Shown: positions 21,471 through 33,611, counted from the stretch's first letter. The stretch is 64,000 bases of DNA from Cynocephalus volans (GCF_027409185.1 NC_084463.1:111544133-111608132), one strand, 5' to 3'. Numbers and translations: made by a program. The notes: generated by a model not told the origin, from the sequence alone.

Positions 21471-21849
21471 CCCAGCCTAGTTCCTCCTCTGGGCCTCTCT
21501 GGAGGAGTGACTGGAAAGGGCATGCACAGAAGCAAAGAACAGAGGACTCTCTCTGCTCCCAGTCTTGGCCATGTGACCCAGGTAGATGTCTGTGCCATCC
21601 TGGCTTCTGGTTTCTCATTTGCAGAAAGAGACAGCACTCTGGAGCACTCAGTTCATGTCTCAACATAGAGGACTGACTATGTGCACATTGAGGCACACGG
21701 AAGCCACAGTCCCTGAGCCCGTTGGGCACTGAGGAGCAGATCCCAGATGATTCTACAGCCAAGTGCCTCTCTGCCTCAGTTTCCCCAAGTGTGTGTCTAG
21801 CACCACAGTAACTAGCCCCTTTCCTCCCAGGGATGTAGGCTGAGTGTAT

Positions 21850-22010
21850 TCATTAGAGATGTAGAGTCACCTGGGGGGGCTTGTTAAACTATAGCTCACT
21901 GCCCCCCCCTTCTGATTAGTAGGTCTGGGGTGAAGCCCGACAATGCCTCTCTAAGTTCTCTGGTGCTGTGGAGCTGGGGTGCTGGTCCAGAACCACACTC
22001 TGAGGAGCAC
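21850..22010 (+). repeat. hAT-Charlie-type non-autonomous transposon remnant
   Basis: AGAGTCACCTGGGGGGGCTTG near the start, TAGTAGGTCTGGGGTGAAGCC centrally, and GGTCCAGAACCACACTCTGAGGAGC at the end match the CAGTGGTTCTCAA-ended class. Confidence 0.6.
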
Positions 22011-22694
22011 AAACAAGTCCTGACCCTCTTTCAGGAAAGGGCTGGGCCCAGTTTGTTGCTTGCACGCAGAGATGGAGCATCTGGAGTATCTGAGCTGAGC
22101 TCAGGCTAGTCTCACCTTTGTAATCAAGGTGTTCATGAGGAGGTTGTGTGTATACCGAATTTAGCATCCTGAAGACTTCTCTGCTTACTTCAGAGATCCC
22201 ATTCCACTTCCCTTTGCAATTAATTTTCCCTGGGCAAGCAGCCTGGTGGGTCTTTGGCTTTAAGCATAGTGGCTCAGAACTTTCCAGGTTAAGAAGTTAA
22301 TAATTAGTAATCAAATACTTCAAAGCATGGGTGGAATGTTAGGGCTAGTTAAAGAAACCCTGAGATTAAGTCTTTTTTGTAAAGTGGTCTTTCTGTATTG
22401 TGAATATTCAACACCTGATCTATTCAATAAGTACTTTGTTGTTTTCTTTCTTAAAGGAGACTCACATGTGCCTGAGTGAGATTTTGCCTGGACTTGGCTG
22501 TGAGGGTCCATTGGACTGAAGATGGGGTGATTGCAACATCAAGTGCAAAAGGATAGGTGGAGAAGTGTTACTGGAGGGAGTTTGTTGAGGAGGCAGGGAT
22601 CCAGCCAGTTCACACATACCTGACACTGGCTTGCCAGGGAAACCCCAGCCCCAAAGCTGCAGCAATCTACAGCTTTCTAGAGGCAAGACAAAGG

Positions 22695-22915
22695 CACCAT
22701 GGTATGGTGGTTTAAAGTATGGATCCCAGAGGTAGAATTCCCAGGTTTGACTTTTGACAGATTACTTAATCTCTGTGCCTCAGTTTCCTCATCTGTAAAA
22801 TTGGATATAATTATAGTAAGTACCTTATAGCGTTGTCATGGGGACTAAGTAATATTTAAAGAACAGAGTAGTGCTTGGCACATAGTGAACACATATAAAT
22901 GTTTGATAAATAGGT
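22695..22915 (+). repeat. MIR SINE remnant
   Basis: Near-complete MIR: GGTATGGTGGTTTAAAGTATGG, CTTAATCTCTGTGCCTCAGTTTCC, TCATCTGTAAAATTGG, CTTGGCACATAGTGAACACA. Confidence 0.9.
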
Positions 22916-23984
22916 TTTTACATCTCATCCTGGTCTGGGTAGCGGGGAGCTGAGTCATTGTATCTGTTCTGGTCCCTGATCTCTGAGGGGTGAGGAGCAG
23001 GAGGCAAGTGCTGACTGCCATAAACTAAAAATAACTAAGAAAACTTCAGAGCCTACAAAGCTTTGTCAGTCTCTCAAAACTGGACAATTCCATACTTGCC
23101 TCTTTCTGTGACAGGGAAATGAAAAGCTGTTTTACTCCACAGCCGTAATAAAATACCCGATTACAGTCTTTTCTTTTCAGTACATAAGGTTGTCGACGTT
23201 TGACCTGCTGACAGAGCGTGGGAATTGGATCTAAAGAAAGGCAAGGGCTTCTCCTCCTCCTCGGGTGTGGGGAAATTCTTGGACAGAATTAGTGGTGCTC
23301 CCTGGGAAATGTGCTCTGCAAATAGGTTCGGTTTTGAGTGAGTTACTCATCTTGCATCAGATTATCAAATTAGGCTCTACAAATCAGAGCCAACTGTCCC
23401 TCGGCAGATAGGCTTGGCTCTGAGCTCAGCTCTCTTCCGGGCAGTCTCCCCACACTCCCGAAAAATCTCTCCTTTCCTGGCAGTAAAAGACATCTCTGTT
23501 GTTATCCTCAATGTTCCCCATTTGCAAAGTGCAGAAATGCTGTACTGAGAATAAAGTAAGCACAAGGCTGAGATGTGGGGGCTCCCTGCATGCCCCTTGC
23601 CAACATTTCCACCTAAGAACCCAGAGTCTGGGGCAGTATGAAGCACAGTCTGAATACCCTGACATTTCATCAAATCCTCTTGCTGTTTAAATATGTTCAC
23701 CCAAACTTGTACTCCATGCCATACAATATGTATATCTGTTTCAGTATAAAATATTTCCACCTCCCGCTCCCAAATTTGAAGTTACAGGAAGAAGTTCATG
23801 TTTGTCCTATGACTTTGAGAGAGGACCAGTGGAGGATGTCTGTCTACTGCAGCTGGGATGCATTACCTACCACTTGAGTGTTCATCGTGGGAATTAGGGG
23901 TTCCAGCTCAGCAGGGCCCTTTGACAATTACTTTTAAATGTCCTTGAAATACTGTAGTGTGATTGTTTTCAGCAAGCATGCATG

Positions 23985-24090
23985 CATCTTAGGACAATCA
24001 CTGAGGGTAAGGTTTTATTTATCTTTGTACTTCCCGCATACCTAGCTCAAGACCTGGCACACAGGAGGCCTTTAATTAAGACGTATGAAT
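23985..24090 (+). repeat. L2 LINE 3'-end fragment
   Basis: TTATTTATCTTTGTACTTCC, then GACCTGGCACACAGGAGGCC, matches the L2 3' end. A reverse-orientation L2-like segment (GGTGCTGGAGATACTGAAAG) follows at about 24110-24285. Confidence 0.55.
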
Positions 24091-24681
24091 TTTTAACAAA
24101 GGACCCCTTCATTTGGTCACCAGCATGCTGGGTGTCTCCTCTGCTCAGGCTTTCTGTTAGGTGCTGGAGATACTGAAAGTGAGACACAGTCCTGCTCACC
24201 AGTCTATTAGTTGATGGAAGAGAGGGGCAGGGGGTGAAATAACGGGTCAACGATTCTATAAAGTTGATCAAGACACTCATACAAGCAGTTTAGCTCATTC
24301 TCAAATTCCTGGTCTTTGTATTCAGGTGGACCCAGTGGGATTTTGAAGCGGAAAAAACCCATCTCAGGGTTTGCAGTCTAAATTCAGGAGCTTAGTGTTA
24401 GAAAATTTCAGGGCTGGCAAGCCCTTATGACCACCTAGTCCAACTCCATTCAAAGCCGTATAGCCTTTGACAGCCTGCTGATGGTCCCCCAAGCCCACCC
24501 CCTCCCTGAGCCACCAACCTCATGGACAGCTTTGACTGTGATAAAGTGGTGTTATAAATTGCCCTTGATTCCCCTGCTCGTCCCCTCTCAGAGCTACACA
24601 AGGCAGCCCTTCACACGTATGAAGGGGAGCTCAAACCCTCCTGAGGTTTTTCTGGTCTTAACCAGTCCTTATTCCTTCAAC

Positions 24682-24727
24682 CATGCATTCAAACACATGC
24701 ATTCAAACATATGCATTCAAACACATC
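24682..24727. repeat. 14-bp tandem repeat, about 3.3 copies
   Basis: The unit CATGCATTCAAACA is repeated head to tail with one C/T change between copies (ACACATG / ACATATG). It is a small minisatellite-like array. Confidence 0.8.
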
Positions 24728-25329
24728 CTAACAACAGCCATTCTAGGGCCAGAATGCCTTCAATAACATCTTTGAAGAGAGGGCTTCAGCACTTGCTTAA
24801 CCAAAGTAATGGTGGTGGTCGGGGGTGGGGGTATGGTCTGGTTACCACTGAGAGGAAGTCCACTGCTTTGCTTGGCAGGGGTCCTGCCACAAAGTTCTTC
24901 TCCGTAGTGACCTGGTGTCTGCTTCCTCCCTCTCCCTCCACTGGTCTGGGGGTTTCTGACCAAATGCCTCTTTCACTAACACTGCATCACCGAATCTCAG
25001 AGTCCCCCAAATCCCAGTATAAAAGGCACTCTCAGAAGATCTAAACACATATACTTAATGTGTATGAATTAATAATCCCAGTAGGTGGTCACTTTTGGAA
25101 ATTCTTTAATCGTGGAGGAGTCACAAGTTAGAAAAAATCACTGAAGGCAACCACCACCACTTCTAATATTAATGGAGTTTCACCATGTGCTGATGTGGGA
25201 AACGTTGGCTGTTTAGAGATGGGTGTGTTGCTTGAGGGGGACAACTCTGGCTGCCCACCAGCTGTTCTTCAAATACAGAGCTGGGGGTGGCTCTGGATTA
25301 ACAATGCTCCCCACCCCGATACATACCAC

Positions 25330-26065
25330 CATTTAAACCATCACTACTACATCCAGTAGACTGCTGACATGTCTCTCAAAGTCCTCCCCAACGGCTGCCT
25401 GGCCCCTTGCCCCCGTGGCAACCCAGTGCTCCCATCTCTCGCCAGGACGATGAACCAGCCTCCACCCTAATTTGCTTCCCTGTCTACAGCCTCTTTCCTT
25501 CCAATGCACCCTGTACTCTGCTGCCCAGGGAATCCTTCAGACCCCATCACAGAAACCTACTGCTTAAGAGAACCTCCCCTTGTCCCTCCCTTTTCTTGTA
25601 GGTGAAGTTAAACTTCTTTGCATGGCTTTCAACCACCACCACCATCTGCCCCACCTGACTCTCAAGTCTTATCTCCCTCATGCACCATCACAAACTCTAA
25701 ATTGCACCCACACCAAACAATAGATTCATAGTCCTAAAACTTGCTCTGCTGTTTTATGCCTTTGCCTAAGGAGAGCCTCTACTTGGAGCTTTCTCCTCCC
25801 TTTCTATGCCAGGGAACTGTCTCTACAACTTCCAAGATCCAGATCAAACAAGCCTCACACATGAAACCATCCCTGAGTTCTGCAGACAGAGCAGTTCACC
25901 CCAGCTCCCCTGAACACCATACATTCCTCTGTTTCTGCTCTCATCACCCAGTTTTGTTGTGTGTTTACATGCCCGTGAGCTCCTTGAGGGCAGAGGTTGT
26001 GTCTGATTCATATCTGCATCCCTCCTGCCCAACCCCTGTGCTCAATAAATGTTTGATGAACGACT
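25330..26065 (+). repeat. L2 LINE 3' region
   Basis: A long L2 match in order: GGCTGCCTGGCCCCTTGCCC, ACCCTGTACTCTGCTGCCC, GCCTTTGCCTAAGGAG, TCCAGATCAAACAAGCCTCAC, GTGAGCTCCTTGAGGGCAGAGG. It ends AATAAATGTTTGATGAACGAC. Confidence 0.8.
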
Positions 26066-26069
26066 GAAG

Positions 26070-26930
26070 GAAAGAATGTTCATCATCGGAAAATTGCTCA
26101 TTAGAGCCCTGAACATCAGCGTTGCCAAGAGATGTTTTCATCAAATGTGGTTTCTCAGCGTCTGTATCTAATGCTGTCCTGGTTCAACCTGAAGTATTGA
26201 AAATTCAGAAGAGCTTGCAGGGGTTAGAAGAAAGACATTTTATTTGTTAAACAGAAAATCAGGGTATGAGATGGAACTCTAAGATATGCAAATGCCTGTC
26301 TTTTTTGTAGGAGAACCTGAGAGAATCACACTAGATTATTTTGAAATTAATTCAGCCCAAGTGTCTGTGGAGCTTAAATGTGGTCCTCAGGAGAGTAAAT
26401 AATGCATAATGTAAAACCAGAAAGGAGATTTGAAATGCACCCAGTAAAAGCTCCTTTCAGTACAACTTCTGCACCAGAACATTCTAGTTGGTAGGATCCC
26501 CATGTAATTTGCAAAGATTAAAATCTGTTGCAGTAAAATTAGCCCAAGCACACAACTTTAATCATTTGAAAGTCTCCTGGCTTCTCTGGGCCTTGTCAAC
26601 AGCGACTCCTCACCAATGAGGGATTGAGGATGGTGTCCAGGTTGCTTGATAAATATTGATCATTTTGCATTAATCAAAAATTTCACGTATGTTAATTATT
26701 AAATATCAAGTGCGTGTGGCTGCTCTGGGTCTGAAAACTAGAGATTTAAAAATATTATTTTTCAAACAGTTCCCTTTTGTAGAAGGATCAAAGATGTGGT
26801 TGCCAAAGCACTCTGGAGTTTTAATTAGACATATGCTGAAGTGGCTAAAAACTGCCCAGTCCCCAGAGCTCTCCATGCCAACATGGCTTGCTTTGCTGGT
26901 TGCTACGTCCATTCAAGCAGAACTTTTCTA
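26070..26930. promoter_or_regulatory. A/T-rich motif-dense unique block (candidate conserved element)
   Basis: An 860-base repeat-free block has many octamer- and homeobox-like words (TAATGCATAATG, ATTTGCAAAG, TTTTGCATTAATC, ATGTTAATTATTAAAT, TTTTAATTAGACATATGC). It sits between an L2 and GC-rich intron sequence. Inference only. Confidence 0.3.
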
Positions 26931-27479
26931 GGCCATACCCTGAGATAAGGGAAGGAGGGAGCTGGGTTTGGGGGTCTTTGTCTCAAGGACACCCATTTAG
27001 GGGAGTGTTCCCTTCTCTGCCCCAGTCAGGATGGACAGATGAGGTGGCAGGAATAGGGAGGGCCAGGCACACGCCAACACATCCAGATCTGCAGAGTCAC
27101 CCCAGCAGAGACCACAGGGCACATGTGGGAAGGACTCTGTGAGGCTGGAAGGGCGGCAGAAGGGCCTGCTGTGGGTGTGGGTGTCACAGCAGCCTGGGCT
27201 TCAGACTCAGCAGTTCATTTGAATTCCAGCTCCACTGCTCTCAGGACATGCCTTCTTGGCATGTGCTTCTCATCTCGGAGGTGGGGTTGCTGTGCTTATT
27301 AACAGCAACCTCCATGAGGCTGGATGCAGAGGCCGATGATCACAGACAGAGACAGAGCCCTGTTTCCCTGCTGATTCAGGAGCCCTGGAGGAGCTCCACA
27401 ATCCCTGCTGGTGGTGGTGAGGAGGGCGCTTTCAGAGGCCCAGACCTAAACACATCCTGGGTTCATACATCCTCCCCTC

Positions 27480-27790
27480 CACAGAACCAAGTCCACCAGG
27501 CACGACCTGACCCAGCTGCCCTTCCAGGCTTTTCCAGGCTCTGCTCCCCATGTGCCCTCCAGGATCTGGCCACACCTGACTGTCTGCAGTGCCCTGAACA
27601 TGGCCTGGGTTTTGCTGTCTCACAACTTTTGCATATGCTGTTTCTTTTCCCTGGAATGCCCCTCGCTCCTTCTAAATGGAGCAAGCTCCTACACATTCTA
27701 AACATTCCAAGTTAAATACCTTGTCTTCTGAAAAGCCACCAGCCCTGCCCCACCCTTGGTCCCACCACCACCAACTCCCTGCACTGTTGC
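27480..27790 (+). repeat. L2 LINE fragment
   Basis: Diverged L2 landmarks: TTCCAGGCTCTGCTCCCCATG, ACTTTTGCATATGCTGTTTC, CCCTGGAATGCCCCTCGCTCC. Confidence 0.6.
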
Positions 27791-28319
27791 ATGCACAGTC
27801 CCCAGAAGCAGCTGAACCCATGGGCCCAGCCGGCTGGCTGAGGGCAGCAGAGAGTGGACAGTCCCAGGTATGAACCCCATTTCACCTCGGTGAAGTCAGC
27901 TCCACTCAACTCCACAGGGCCAGGTGTGATCATTCGTCTCCCTGCTGCCTCCAGCCTGCAAGGCTACTTTGCACCTAGTCCAAGCAGGAAACAATAGCCA
28001 CTCCTCACCAGGCACATATGCAGCTGTCCCCACTGACTCTGCCACTCAATTTGAAGGAGGAAAGGGGGGGAATTTAGCCCTGTCCTGTGCCTCTTTGGGC
28101 GAGAAACCTGGTGGAAAAAGTGACAAAGGCTTCTGACAGGCACAGTGTGGGGTCGGCAACAGGCTCCTGCAGTTGCGGCATCTGGTATTTCAACAAGAGA
28201 GGAAGGTGGGAGGAAGACAAACCCTGTATTCCCAAACCTCCGCCCTGACCCTGGCCTCCTTCCAGGTGGCCATTTCCAACATACTCTGACAATCAGAAGC
28301 ATAATATAGAATTGGAAAT

Positions 28320-28520
28320 ATTTTACAAATAATAACCAACATGAGTGCCTGAGGCATGTTATTTAATTTCTCCGTGACTCAGTTTCCCCAACTATAAAGT
28401 TGGAATAATGGTCCCTATCACATATAGTTGTGGTAAGGATTAAATGAGCTTATATATACCAAGTGCTTAGCAAGTCTGGCCCATAGTAAGCACTGAATGA
28501 ATGTTAGCTGTCATTCTTAT
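28320..28520 (+). repeat. MIR SINE remnant
   Basis: CTCCGTGACTCAGTTTCCCC, GTGGTAAGGATTAAATGAGC and CCATAGTAAGCACTGAATGAATG are in MIR order. Confidence 0.85.
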
Positions 28521-29604
28521 TGGGACCTTTACAGCTTGCAACACATGGCAGAGGTCACATAGACAGTGAGGGGCAGGGGCAGGAGTCCTGAGCCCCCTGC
28601 GCACCATCCCCTTTCATTGGACCTCATGTGTTTTGCAGGCCCACCTGGGACACACAGGGCCGCCACATACCTCCTCCACCTGCCCTCGGAGGTGCTCCCA
28701 TTTGGAGCCCTGTGCTGCTCCCCACATCTGCTTTTGTGGGCTTACAACCCCCTGGCTTGGGCTCTTGCTCCAACTCTTTAGCCCCTAAATCTACGACCTT
28801 GTGTTGAATTTGTAACTCAGTATTGACCTTCACCACCCATTTAGGACCTGGTAAGGGTCTTTCTATGTCCTCTGGTTCCTCATACACCCAGGCCACAAGT
28901 CAAAGTTGCCCCATACCCATAGAATATGACGAAGCTGGGACTCCCCTTACCAGCCCCCCTGCTACAGGGGAGAGTAACTGGACACTGGGATTGGAATAAA
29001 AGTGTGACCAACTTCCAAAGCCCTTTGCAGTGCCCAGCAGCTTCCTTCCTCACCAGGGCAGAAGCAGCTCGCTGGCAGGCTTGAGCCAGGGGCCTCTGAC
29101 ACTCTGTGACCACAGACATTCCTGCCTGACCTCCCTGGGAATATCTACCACATACAGTCCCAGGCGGCCACGGCGCTCTAGTGCTCCATGGGCTCCCACA
29201 CTTCCTGTTACTAATACTTTCCCTGTACCAGCCAGAACGCAGGCATCCCTGTCCCTGGGCAGAAGCCGACCCCAGTTTAGCAGACTCCCTGGGGCCAGAG
29301 GTTCTCTCCAGAGGTGGGTGTCTGGATCCTTGGACATCATTTTATAACCAGGAGACACTAGGGGCCAACGAAGAGCAGGAATTGATGGAGGCTTCATAAA
29401 GGAATGTTCCACGGTCACTAATGTGAGGACTGCGCTTCACAAAATGGCCCCAAGACGTGGCCCTCTGAGGAAACCTCATTCCCTGGGATGACCCCTACTG
29501 GGAGGAAGAGAGAGGGAGTCACAGACCAGAGACTGAGCACTGTGTATACCTGGGAGACTGGGGGATTCATCTCCAGAGAAGGGGCTTGTGTAGAAGAAAT
29601 GCGA

Positions 29605-29800
29605 AGGTTTAAAGTCAGAGAGACCCAGTTTAAATCCCAGCTCTGCCCCTTGCTGTGTCATCTAGGCAAGAAAGTCCCCTCTCTGAGCCTCGGTTTCCTT
29701 ATAAAACAACAATAACCTCCCTCAGAGCCAATATGAGTCATTGATGAGCTCACCTGTATGAACCCCCTGGCACATGGCAGGTGCTCAGTAGATCCCTGAG
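29605..29800 (+). repeat. MIR SINE remnant beside the GALNT18 penultimate exon
   Basis: GTTTAAATCCCAGCTCTGCC, CTGAGCCTCGGTTTCCTTAT and CTGGCACATGGCAGGTGCTCAG are MIR landmarks. It ends about 145 bases from the exon donor. Confidence 0.85.
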
Positions 29801-29944
29801 AACTGGCCTGGAGTCACAGCCCACTGCTGCCAAAGCAACCCTCTCCTGCCCCTCCTCTGCTCCATCCTCCCCGGCTCCTGCGGCCATGCTCCCGGCTTTT
29901 CTGCACCGTGGCAGCTGCTGTTCCCGGGGCTCTGGGGCTGTTAC

Positions 29945-30109
29945 CTGGGAGAACTGCCAGTGAAGCTTCATCCTCTTGGCTTTGGCGTAACCGCACTCGA
30001 TGAGCCGTGGCCGGCTGTTGACGTCCACCAGGCATCGGTTGTCGTCGTCATCAACCGTGGGGCTCAGGACGCCCACGTGGATCTGCTGACTGCTCGTGTA
30101 GTACACGTT
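29945..30109 (-). CDS. GALNT18: GALNT18 penultimate coding exon (lectin domain, beta repeat)
   Basis: This internal exon of 165 bases (55 codons) starts NVYYTSSQQIHVGVLS and ends KLHWQFSQ. It continues the ricin-B lectin domain: the first residues complete the alpha repeat, CLVDV is the CLD-equivalent of the beta repeat, and HWQF near the end is the QxW-like closing strand. A tetra-aspartate run (DDDD) sits in the loop before CLVDV. The acceptor is a strong pyrimidine tract ending CCCCAG at 30110, and the donor is CAG/GTAACA at 29944. Both junctions are phase 0, so the exon is symmetric and skipping it would keep the frame. It lies 21.3 kb upstream of the terminal exon and 29.7 kb downstream of the preceding one. 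The codons are GC-rich at third positions and there is no stop or frameshift, as expected of a functional exon. Confidence 0.93.
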
Positions 30110-30639
30110 CTGGGGTGGAGGGAGGGAGGGAGGGGAGTGAGGTGAAGTGCCAGCAGCCAGAGAAATGGAGGTAGCTGTGACTCTCACCCGGCAGCTGGCA
30201 AAGAGGTCACAGTGAGGGAGCACCTGGATTCTTACATCCAGCGGCCTTCAAATTATTTCCTATTCCAATGGACAAGAAGAAACCCTCGGCCATGATAATC
30301 CAGTATGACATCTGGTCCACATGTTCAACCAAAGCAGCATTTTCAAGAAATAGGACACTTACCATCTATACACGGTACACTCTGATATTTTCTATTCTAT
30401 TCTTTCATTGGAAAACATTGGTCGTAATCTTGTAAATTGATTTTACCACCCACAGTTTAAAAAATACCTCTGCAATCTATTATTTACAGACTTGCCGACT
30501 TCCTCCCTCCATAAATATTTTGTGCCAGACTCTTTGTCGGTAGAAACAGAGCAAAAAGCCTGGGCCACGCGGAGCACAGAGTCTTGTGGGAGGGAAGAGG
30601 TGTAACAAATGATTCGCATCCAAACTAAGACCTTGCAGA

Positions 30640-30698
30640 GCAAAGTTGGAAACCTTTTTCTTAAAGGGCCAGATGGCAAATAATCTTTGGCTTTGTGG
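30640..30698 (+). repeat. hAT-type DNA transposon remnant, left half (split by an LTR)
   Basis: AAAGTTGGAAACCTTTTTC and AAAGGGCCAGATGGCAAATA match the start of a known mammalian hAT element. The other half resumes after the LTR at about 31200. Confidence 0.65.
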
Positions 30699-31199
30699 GT
30701 GTGTTGAGGTTCAAGGACTCACAAGACTCAGCATATAGCTGCACTCACTAATATGATTTATTACAGCAAAAGGACACAAAACAAATCAGCAAAGGAAAGA
30801 GGCACAGAGGCAAAGCCTGGGGATGCCAGGCACATGCTCCAGGGGTCCTGTCCCAGTGAAGTTACACAGGATGTGCTCAGTTCCCCAGAGTGTGATGACA
30901 CGTGTGAAGTGCTGTCCACCAGGAAAGCAATTAGAGGATCACACCCATGGTTTTTATTGGGGGCAGGTCACATAGGCAGCCTCTGCCTGATACATACCCA
31001 AATCCCAGACTTCCAGAAGGAAAAGCAGGTGTTCAGCATAAAGCATACTGTTTGTACAATCAGTTTAGGCATAATAAGCTACTCTTACCAGTTCTGGTGA
31101 GAATCCTCCTGAAATCCAAGCTCCCAGATGCCAGCAAAGGGCCAACTTTGTAAACAGTTCTTTCAAAGGATAGTGGTCATGTCTGCCGCGTGAATTTTT
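30699..31199 (-). repeat. Solo LTR, MER21-like (ERVL)
   Basis: It interrupts a hAT element. Landmarks recalled from MER21: TGATTTATTACAGCAAAAGG, GGCACAGAGGCAAAGCCTGG, GTTTTTATTGGGGGCAGGTCA, GCAGGTGTTCAGCATAAAGC. An AATAAA on the minus strand near 30762, about 60 bases from the low-coordinate end, supports minus orientation. Confidence 0.65.
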
Positions 31200-31375
31200 T
31201 TACACAGAGGACCCAGTGGTCTCTGAAAACTCAATTCTGTTGTTGTAGTGCAAGCACACCCATAGACAACACATAAATGAATGGCCGTGTTCCAAAAACA
31301 TTTCATTTACAAAAATAGGCACCGCCCCATGGGCTGTAGCTTGGGCCTGGTCTGGAGGAAAGCCACATGACCCTT
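31200..31375 (+). repeat. hAT-type DNA transposon remnant, right half
   Basis: It continues with AGTGGTCTCTGAAAACTCAA, GTTGTTGTAGTGCAAGCAC, CATAGACAACACATAAATGAATGG and TTACAAAAATAGGCACCGCC, in the order expected after the piece ending at 30698. Confidence 0.65.
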
Positions 31376-33611
31376 GGCCTTCAACGTTTTCAGGAACTTG
31401 CCTCAGTCCTGAGCAGTGGTTCCCAACAAGGGCTCTGGGTGGGAAGTCAGAGGGCTCTGTGAGCTCTTCCTCACGTTACTGAAGGAATTAACACTCTGCT
31501 CCCCGCTTCTGCCCAATGAGTAGGCCCCATGGGCAAACCGAGACACCACGTTTCTTTGCTTTAGGTTAGAATATTCACCGGTGGTTCTCTCTTGTTATCT
31601 TGACCTGTTCAAATATTCTTCTTGGCAGATATTTTTTATTAATTCAAAATGGTAAAATGAAGTATTTCTTGCTTTAGTAAAAGAGTGGTTGATAAGTACT
31701 TTTAAAACATGGGTACAGAGCCATAAAAGGGACCGAGGGCAGAAGAGAAGGGTAAGTAAGGGCGGTCCTTCGTGCACATGTCTTGCTGACCCTCAGAAGT
31801 CTCTTTAGGCATCCAGGGAGGGGGTGGAGGGCAGGCAGGGTCACTCCTCAGACCCAAGAAGTGACTTAGGCCAGTGTGTTAGTCAAGGCCTCATCAGGAA
31901 ACAGATGGTACATTGGAGGTGGGGGGTCTCCAAGGAGGGTATAACAAAGGTAAAATTTTTAAAGATGAGGGTGTGTGTCAGCAAACTCCAAGGGACAGGA
32001 GAGTTCCCTGGGGGTAGTAATATGGAGCTGTTACCACCCCTAGGCCCAACAGGATGAGAAGAGAGAGCAGTTACCAGAGCCTATAAGAGAAAAGTGATGT
32101 AGAGAAGGCTGAGTTGAGAGGAGGTTTTGGGGATAATGGTGAGCGGTGCTAAATAAACACCCCGACTTCACCCTCCCCTCCCCACTCCGATCGTCTGCTG
32201 GGTCGGGTCCTTAGCAGGCCCCATCTGGAAACCAGAGATCCTGAGTGCCCACTGAAACACTCCAGGATGTCAGCCTCCCAGGAGGGAAGGAAGTGGGTGG
32301 GGACTGCAGGGAAGGGGGGCAAACAGAAGGCACTGTTACAACTAGGGCCTTCCCTATGAGGTCCCCTCACAAGATGTCAGGTTTGGTGAATCCATGGAAG
32401 TACCATAACCAGGTTACCAAGATGACCATAAAGAGGTGAAGTCACAGTGGCCTCTGAGCAGAGGCCAAGCGTAGAATGCCCAGCCTCGATGTGGAAGTGC
32501 AACCAGAGCACAGAGGCGAGGGAGCCTCTTCAAACCCACACCGGGTGAGAGGTGGGCTGCGGATCAGAATCCTGAGACCCTCCAAGGAAAGCTGATGACC
32601 CGCTGTGGCTTCCAGTTTTACTGGAACCGAGCGAGAATTTGACAACTGGCAGGACGTAGGGAATGAAACAGTCATGCAGTTAGGCATCACTTCTACACAT
32701 CCACCCAACCAACGGATGACCTCTAAGTTGGGTCTGGGGATATAGGAATGAGAAAGCCATGGTCCCAGTCCTGGAGGACCCAGAGTCAAGTCGGGGAAAC
32801 CAATAACATATCAGGAAATAATGGCCCTAATCACGCTTATATGAGGACTTCCTTTGCTCACCTACCCTGACTCTCGCTGCTTTGAAACTAGAAATGAAAA
32901 CTCACCACCCCCACACAGCCTTCCCTGAGCATGCGAAAGTGTAGGACCTCGGTCTGCCCCCAGGCCTCGCTAAGAGGGGCACTCCTGCTGACACCCCTGG
33001 TTCAATGTACCATGGACTCCTCAGGACAGTGTAGCTCTGGGTCACCCTGCATGCCAGGACCCAGTCTCCCAGAAGCTCAGGAGTGTGGGCTGCAAGACCA
33101 AGACACCCAGGGCTTGGGCCACTTCCATCCCATTCTTCTCTGTCATCAGGTCCTGGCTCTTGTCTCCAGGGCAGGTTCCATAGACACAGCAGCCACCCAG
33201 GTAATAGCTGAATCAGTTTTATACACTTAGCAGCTCTGAAGTGTTTGGGGAGATGCTCTGAGAGACGTGTGTTCGCTTACTATATGGTGCAGCTGTCAAC
33301 GGAGCTGCTTATTGCTCCAGTCTGGGAAAATCATTATAGGGACAGATAGTTGTTTGTTATTTAAAAAGCAGACAACAAACTGCATCTTGACTGGTGTAAC
33401 CACGAAGCCGGCAGATCACAGAGAGAGATTCAGCAAAGAGGATTCTCTCAAGTCCCTGCTTGGACATCTCAGAAGCCCAGACAGTAGTGGATTGAATAAA
33501 TAAATGGCCTGAACACAGAAAAGGGGAAACAGATTTGCAGGCCCAGCAGGCACAGCCATGCTTTCTAAGCAACGGGGGGCCTTGAAGGTTTAAGTGAGAA
33601 GCGACTTAACA

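Larger units (their letters stand above)
8639..29944 (-). other. GALNT18: GALNT18 intron between penultimate and last exons
   Basis: The donor GTAACA is at 29944 and the acceptor CTCCTAG ends at 8639. The intron is 21.3 kb. Its main content is the full-length L1 at 10615-17429. Apart from the repeats listed, 8640-9650, 17665-18975, 19110-20070, 20995-21845, 22010-22690, 22920-23980, 24100-25330, 26070-27470, 27800-28315 and 28525-29600 show no assignable gene. Several of these hold the A/T-rich motif-dense blocks listed separately. Confidence 0.85.

Noticed and set aside
24481..25044. 187-codon plus-strand open frame
   Set aside because: Low-complexity Pro/Ser/His composition, no domain, no splice or start context, and overlaps the 14-bp tandem repeat (CATTCAAACA encoded as repeats). 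Chance ORF.
29605..29800. Possible extra exon beside the penultimate GALNT18 exon
   Set aside because: Sequence is a MIR; no long frame with matching phase.
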